Origin: Brachybacterium kimchii
GTDB taxonomy: Bacteria > Actinomycetota > Actinomycetes > Actinomycetales > Dermabacteraceae
DNA length: 64,000 nucleotides
Assembly: GCF_023373525.1 (NCBI RefSeq)
Contig: NZ_CP097218.1
Coordinates: 3,224,001-3,288,000 of the forward strand
Direction: 5' to 3'
Of the stretch, positions 61,691-64,000 are shown piece after piece. Under the pieces are notes generated by a model, which saw only the letters and a list, made by a program, of their open reading frames with translations, was not told the DNA's origin and did no database searches. Position numbers and translations under genes: made by a program. The first letter of the stretch is position 1. Every line of letters begins with the position of its first letter.

Positions 61691-63024
61691 CAACCGGCGG
61701 CCTTCGTCTTCTCCGCGAGCTGGGCCCGGAACCCCGCGGCGTCGAGCTTCCCGCCGAAGAAGTCGATGAGGGCCGGCTGCCAGACGTCGGTCGCCCACTT
61801 CGGTGCCTCGACGCTGACCCCGTCGGCGAACAGCACCGTCGTCTTCGCGTTCGAGTACTCCTCGAAGTAGTCCTTCAGCTCCTCGGGCGGATCGACGTCG
61901 GTGCGCGGGGTGAGGTTCTTGGCCTCGGTCGCGATGCGGGAGATGCGGTCCTTGGCCATGAAGTAGGCCATGAACTTCTTGGCGGCGTCGGCCTTGCGGG
62001 CCTTCGCGGGGATCGCGAACCCGACGGGCTGCGCCTCCACCAGGCCCTTGCCCGCATCGTCCCCGACGGAGGGGAAGGGGAACGAGCCGTACTCGATGCT
62101 CGCGGGGTTCTCGCCCGACTTCTCGAGCGAGGCCGCGGCCTCGCTGGGCAGCCACGACCCCATGAGGATCACGTCGGTCTTCGAGGTCTGATCGGCCCAG
62201 GACGCCTGCTGGGTGGGGAACTTCGTGCCGTTGAAGCCCTCGGGGAGGTACCCGCCCTCGATGAGGGCCTGCACGTTCTCGGTGGCGACCTTCCAGGCGG
62301 GATCCTCGAAGCCCTTCCCGGTGGTGTCCAGCGCGGCCTTCTTCAGCGCTCCGGCGCCGCCCGCCCGCAGCACGCCCCATTCGACCCAGTACCCGCAGTA
62401 GTCGGCGATGTCGCCGTCCAGGGCGATCGGGGTGCGGCCGTCGGCCTTCAGATCATCCAGGATCTTCATGAAGTCGTCCCAGCTCGCGGGCGCCTTGTCG
62501 GCGAGCTCGGGCGTGACCTTCGCGTTGAACCAGAGGGTCGAGCCGATGACCTCGTAGGGCACCAGGAAGGGATCGCCGTCGTCGTTGCTCATCGTGTCCA
62601 GGAGGGCCTCGGGCACCACGTCCCCCACGGTCCTGCCGTCCTCGCCGTCGATGTCCATGCCGAAGACGTCCTCGAGGCCCATGACGTTGTCCAGGCCCAG
62701 CTTCCCGGCGATGTCGGGGGCGCCGTTGTCCACGAGGTCCGGCGGGTTCCCGGCGTTCAGGCGCGGCACGACCTGCGTGAGGACCTCGCGACCCGACCAC
62801 TGGACGTCGACCTTCACGCCCGTGTCCTTCGTGAAGTTCTGGATCTCCTCGGCGAGGACCTTCTGCTGCGGCTCGCCCTCCTTCCACATCGACCAGTAGG
62901 TGAAGGAGTCCGAGGCCTTGCCGCCCCCTCCGCCGCTCCCGCCGGAGGAGCAGGCGGCGAGCGCGGCACCGGAGGCGGCGGTGGTGGCGAGAGCGGCGAA
63001 TCGGCGGCGGGTCAACGGGGTCAT
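61690..63024 (-). CDS. ABC sugar importer substrate-binding lipoprotein
   Basis: Extracellular solute-binding protein, family 1, of 444 residues. The start combines a twin-Arg and a lipobox (TRRRFAALATTAASGAALAAC), so it is probably exported by Tat and then lipid-anchored. A poly-Gly/Ser linker leads to the two-lobe fold: FTYWSMWKEGEPQQKVLAEE, VPRLNAGNPPDLVDNGAPDI, FLVPYEVIGSTLWFNAKVTP and AQPVGFAIPAKARKADAAKKF. Ligand is likely a GlcNAc-containing oligosaccharide from the GH20 enzyme; this is inferred from the locus. GGAG precedes the ATG; GTG at 63027 is a neighbouring alternative. Confidence 0.93.
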   Translation of the reverse strand: MTPLTRRRFAALATTAASGAALAACSSGGSGGGGGKASDSFTYWSMWKEGEPQQKVLAEEIQNFTKDTGVKVDVQWSGREVLTQVVPRLNAGNPPDLVDNGAPDIAGKLGLDNVMGLEDVFGMDIDGEDGRTVGDVVPEALLDTMSNDDGDPFLVPYEVIGSTLWFNAKVTPELADKAPASWDDFMKILDDLKADGRTPIALDGDIADYCGYWVEWGVLRAGGAGALKKAALDTTGKGFEDPAWKVATENVQALIEGGYLPEGFNGTKFPTQQASWADQTSKTDVILMGSWLPSEAAASLEKSGENPASIEYGSFPFPSVGDDAGKGLVEAQPVGFAIPAKARKADAAKKFMAYFMAKDRISRIATEAKNLTPRTDVDPPEELKDYFEEYSNAKTTVLFADGVSVEAPKWATDVWQPALIDFFGGKLDAAGFRAQLAEKTKAAG

Positions 63025-63114
63025 CACGTGTCTCCTTCGACAGGTGCGTCGCGGTGCCCGGGCCGGCGCCGCTCCCACGGTGGCGATGCGCAGGACCGCA
63101 TCGACAGTGATGCG

Positions 63115-63146
63115 TGACATATTATGGACTCAGACATAAAGAGTCC
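63115..63146. promoter_or_regulatory. Promoter/operator between the ABC operon and the ROK regulator
   Basis: GGACTC-N9-GAGTCC (63126-63131 and 63141-63146) is a perfect inverted repeat in an AT-rich patch. On the minus strand CATAAT (63127-63122) is a good -10 for the binding-protein gene, with CTGGAC 16 bp upstream as a weak -35. The repeat covers this promoter, the expected place for repression by the ROK protein. Confidence 0.55.
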
Positions 63147-63193
63147 AGGGTCTCGACGGTGTGTCATCGTCGATCACCATGAAGGAGCCGTCG

Positions 63194-64000
63194 ATGCAGA
63201 CCACCGCGCAGCGTGCGGAGCCCAGATCGGTGCGCCGGTGGAACGAGAAGACGGTGATCGACGTGCTGCGCGCGCACGGTGCTCAGCGCATCAGCGCCCT
63301 GCGCTCCTTCACCGGGCTCACGCCCGGGCCTCTCGGCGATGTGCTGCGCGGTCTGAGTGCCAAGGGGTGGGTCGTGTCCGTGCCCGACGAGACGCCCGGT
63401 CGCGGGCGGCCCGCGCAGCGCTTCCGCCTCTCGCGCCCGGAGGGCTGGGTGCTGGGGGTGGACGTCGGCCCCCATGCGGTGCGCGCGGTGCGGATGGACC
63501 TGGCCGGCAATGCCGTCGAGCGGGTCGAGTGCGAGGTGCTGCGGCCGGGCGACCTCCAGGCCATGCACGAGCGGACGGCCGAAGCGGTCGGGCGCTGCCT
63601 GCAGGGGATCGGTGCCGAGGACCTGTGGGCGGGGACGCTCGCGGTGGGCGGCCATCTCGACGACGAGGGGAGCGTCGTCCGCTCCGTCGCGGTCCCCGCG
63701 TGGGAGGGCCACAGACCGCTCGAGCTCCTCTCCGACGTGCTTCCGCAGCCGTTCTCGCTGATCAACGACGTGCGCGCCGAAACCCTCGCGGAGCACGAGG
63801 TCGGCGAGGCGCAGGACGTCGAGGACTTCGCCCTCGCGCACCTGGGGCGCCGCCCCACTCTGGGGATCTTCCTGGAGGGGCGCATCCGACGCGGGGCGCA
63901 CGGCACGGCGGGAGATCTCTCCCTCCACCCGCAGCTGGGACGCGGGGTGACCGGGGCGACCGGCGACGGAGACGACGCGGACCAGCTCGTAGCCATGATC
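63194..64000 (+). CDS. ROK family transcriptional regulator, cut by window end
   Basis: Sugar-responsive repressor; 269 codons visible. Residues 12-75 are a winged helix (WNEKTVIDVLRAHGAQRISA; LRSFTGLTPGPLGDVLRGLS). The ROK sugar-kinase-like domain begins with GWVLGVDVGPHAVRAVRMDL, then GTLAVGGHLDDEGSVV and the sugar-binding FSLINDVRAETLAEHEVG. In the visible GDLSLHPQLG part the usual GEIGH motif is altered and the Cys-rich zinc motif is not seen, so it is probably a pure regulator. AAGGAG precedes the ATG at 63194; an in-frame ATG at 63179 is less likely. It is divergent from the ABC/GH20 operon and probably controls it through GlcNAc or a derivative. Confidence 0.9.
   Translation, partial: MQTTAQRAEPRSVRRWNEKTVIDVLRAHGAQRISALRSFTGLTPGPLGDVLRGLSAKGWVVSVPDETPGRGRPAQRFRLSRPEGWVLGVDVGPHAVRAVRMDLAGNAVERVECEVLRPGDLQAMHERTAEAVGRCLQGIGAEDLWAGTLAVGGHLDDEGSVVRSVAVPAWEGHRPLELLSDVLPQPFSLINDVRAETLAEHEVGEAQDVEDFALAHLGRRPTLGIFLEGRIRRGAHGTAGDLSLHPQLGRGVTGATGDGDDADQLVAMI

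Overview
The window is very GC-rich and has the codon use, Shine-Dalgarno signals and gene families of a Gram-positive actinobacterium. A DtxR-type iron box, a TPP riboswitch before thiC, many Ala-rich lipoproteins, Tat-exported glycosidases and WXG100-type proteins all fit. My best guess is Brachybacterium or a relative in the Dermabacteraceae; this is inferred from overall gene content, not from any rRNA, and no rRNA or tRNA gene was seen.

Layout. 1-7.4 kb: a sugar-uptake and degradation cluster (MFS permease cut by the window edge, AraC regulator, DUF4232 lipoprotein, GH4 alpha-galactosidase, aldo/keto reductase, sulfatase). 7.5-18.1 kb: mixed stress and housekeeping genes (Dps, GH114 lipoprotein, acyltransferase-like membrane protein, MerR plus CPBP protease pair, TSUP exporter, universal stress protein plus AraC pair, siderophore-binding lipoprotein under a DtxR box, RecQ). 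18.3-21.5 kb: an accessory patch with a Fic protein, a small lipoprotein and the first of two WXG100-calpain fusion proteins. 21.6-29.9 kb: a sugar-acid catabolic island (COG4091-like dehydrogenase, DUF1537 kinase, class II aldolase/decarboxylase, DeoR regulator, GntP permease, amidohydrolase, ACS-type MFS permease); its distal part is visibly lower in GC. 30-41 kb: a decayed small-ORF patch, a membrane protein, DHA2-type MFS, glutaminase, a Gfo/Idh/MocA plus TIM-barrel isomerase pair, an esterase, an MFS permease and thiC with its TPP riboswitch.

41-49.7 kb: an Ltp-domain surface protein, an unknown protein, an alpha/beta hydrolase, a FadR-type regulator facing a lactate permease with a clear operator between them, a Ser/Asp-rich lipoprotein, a run of 23 G residues, and a second WXG100-calpain gene followed at once by a 98-residue ORF. 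49.8-54.5 kb: a MurA homologue fused to an XRE-type DNA-binding domain with a perfect 20-bp palindrome just upstream, a 23-bp-stem hairpin, and an ascorbate-type PTS (IIC plus fused IIA-IIB). 55.2-64 kb: a glycan-use locus with an exported EEP-family hydrolase, a 1149-residue GH20 hexosaminidase, an ABC sugar importer and a divergent ROK regulator cut by the window end.

Most genes are scavenging functions for carbohydrates, sugar acids and lactate, each beside its own regulator. The strongest candidate for something undescribed is the pair of paralogous proteins joining a WXG100-like N-terminal domain to a calpain-type cysteine protease, at two loci about 27 kb apart, each beside a different small neighbour that could be an immunity or accessory protein. 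The autoregulatory-looking HTH-MurA fusion and the variant sugar-acid cluster are the next most notable.
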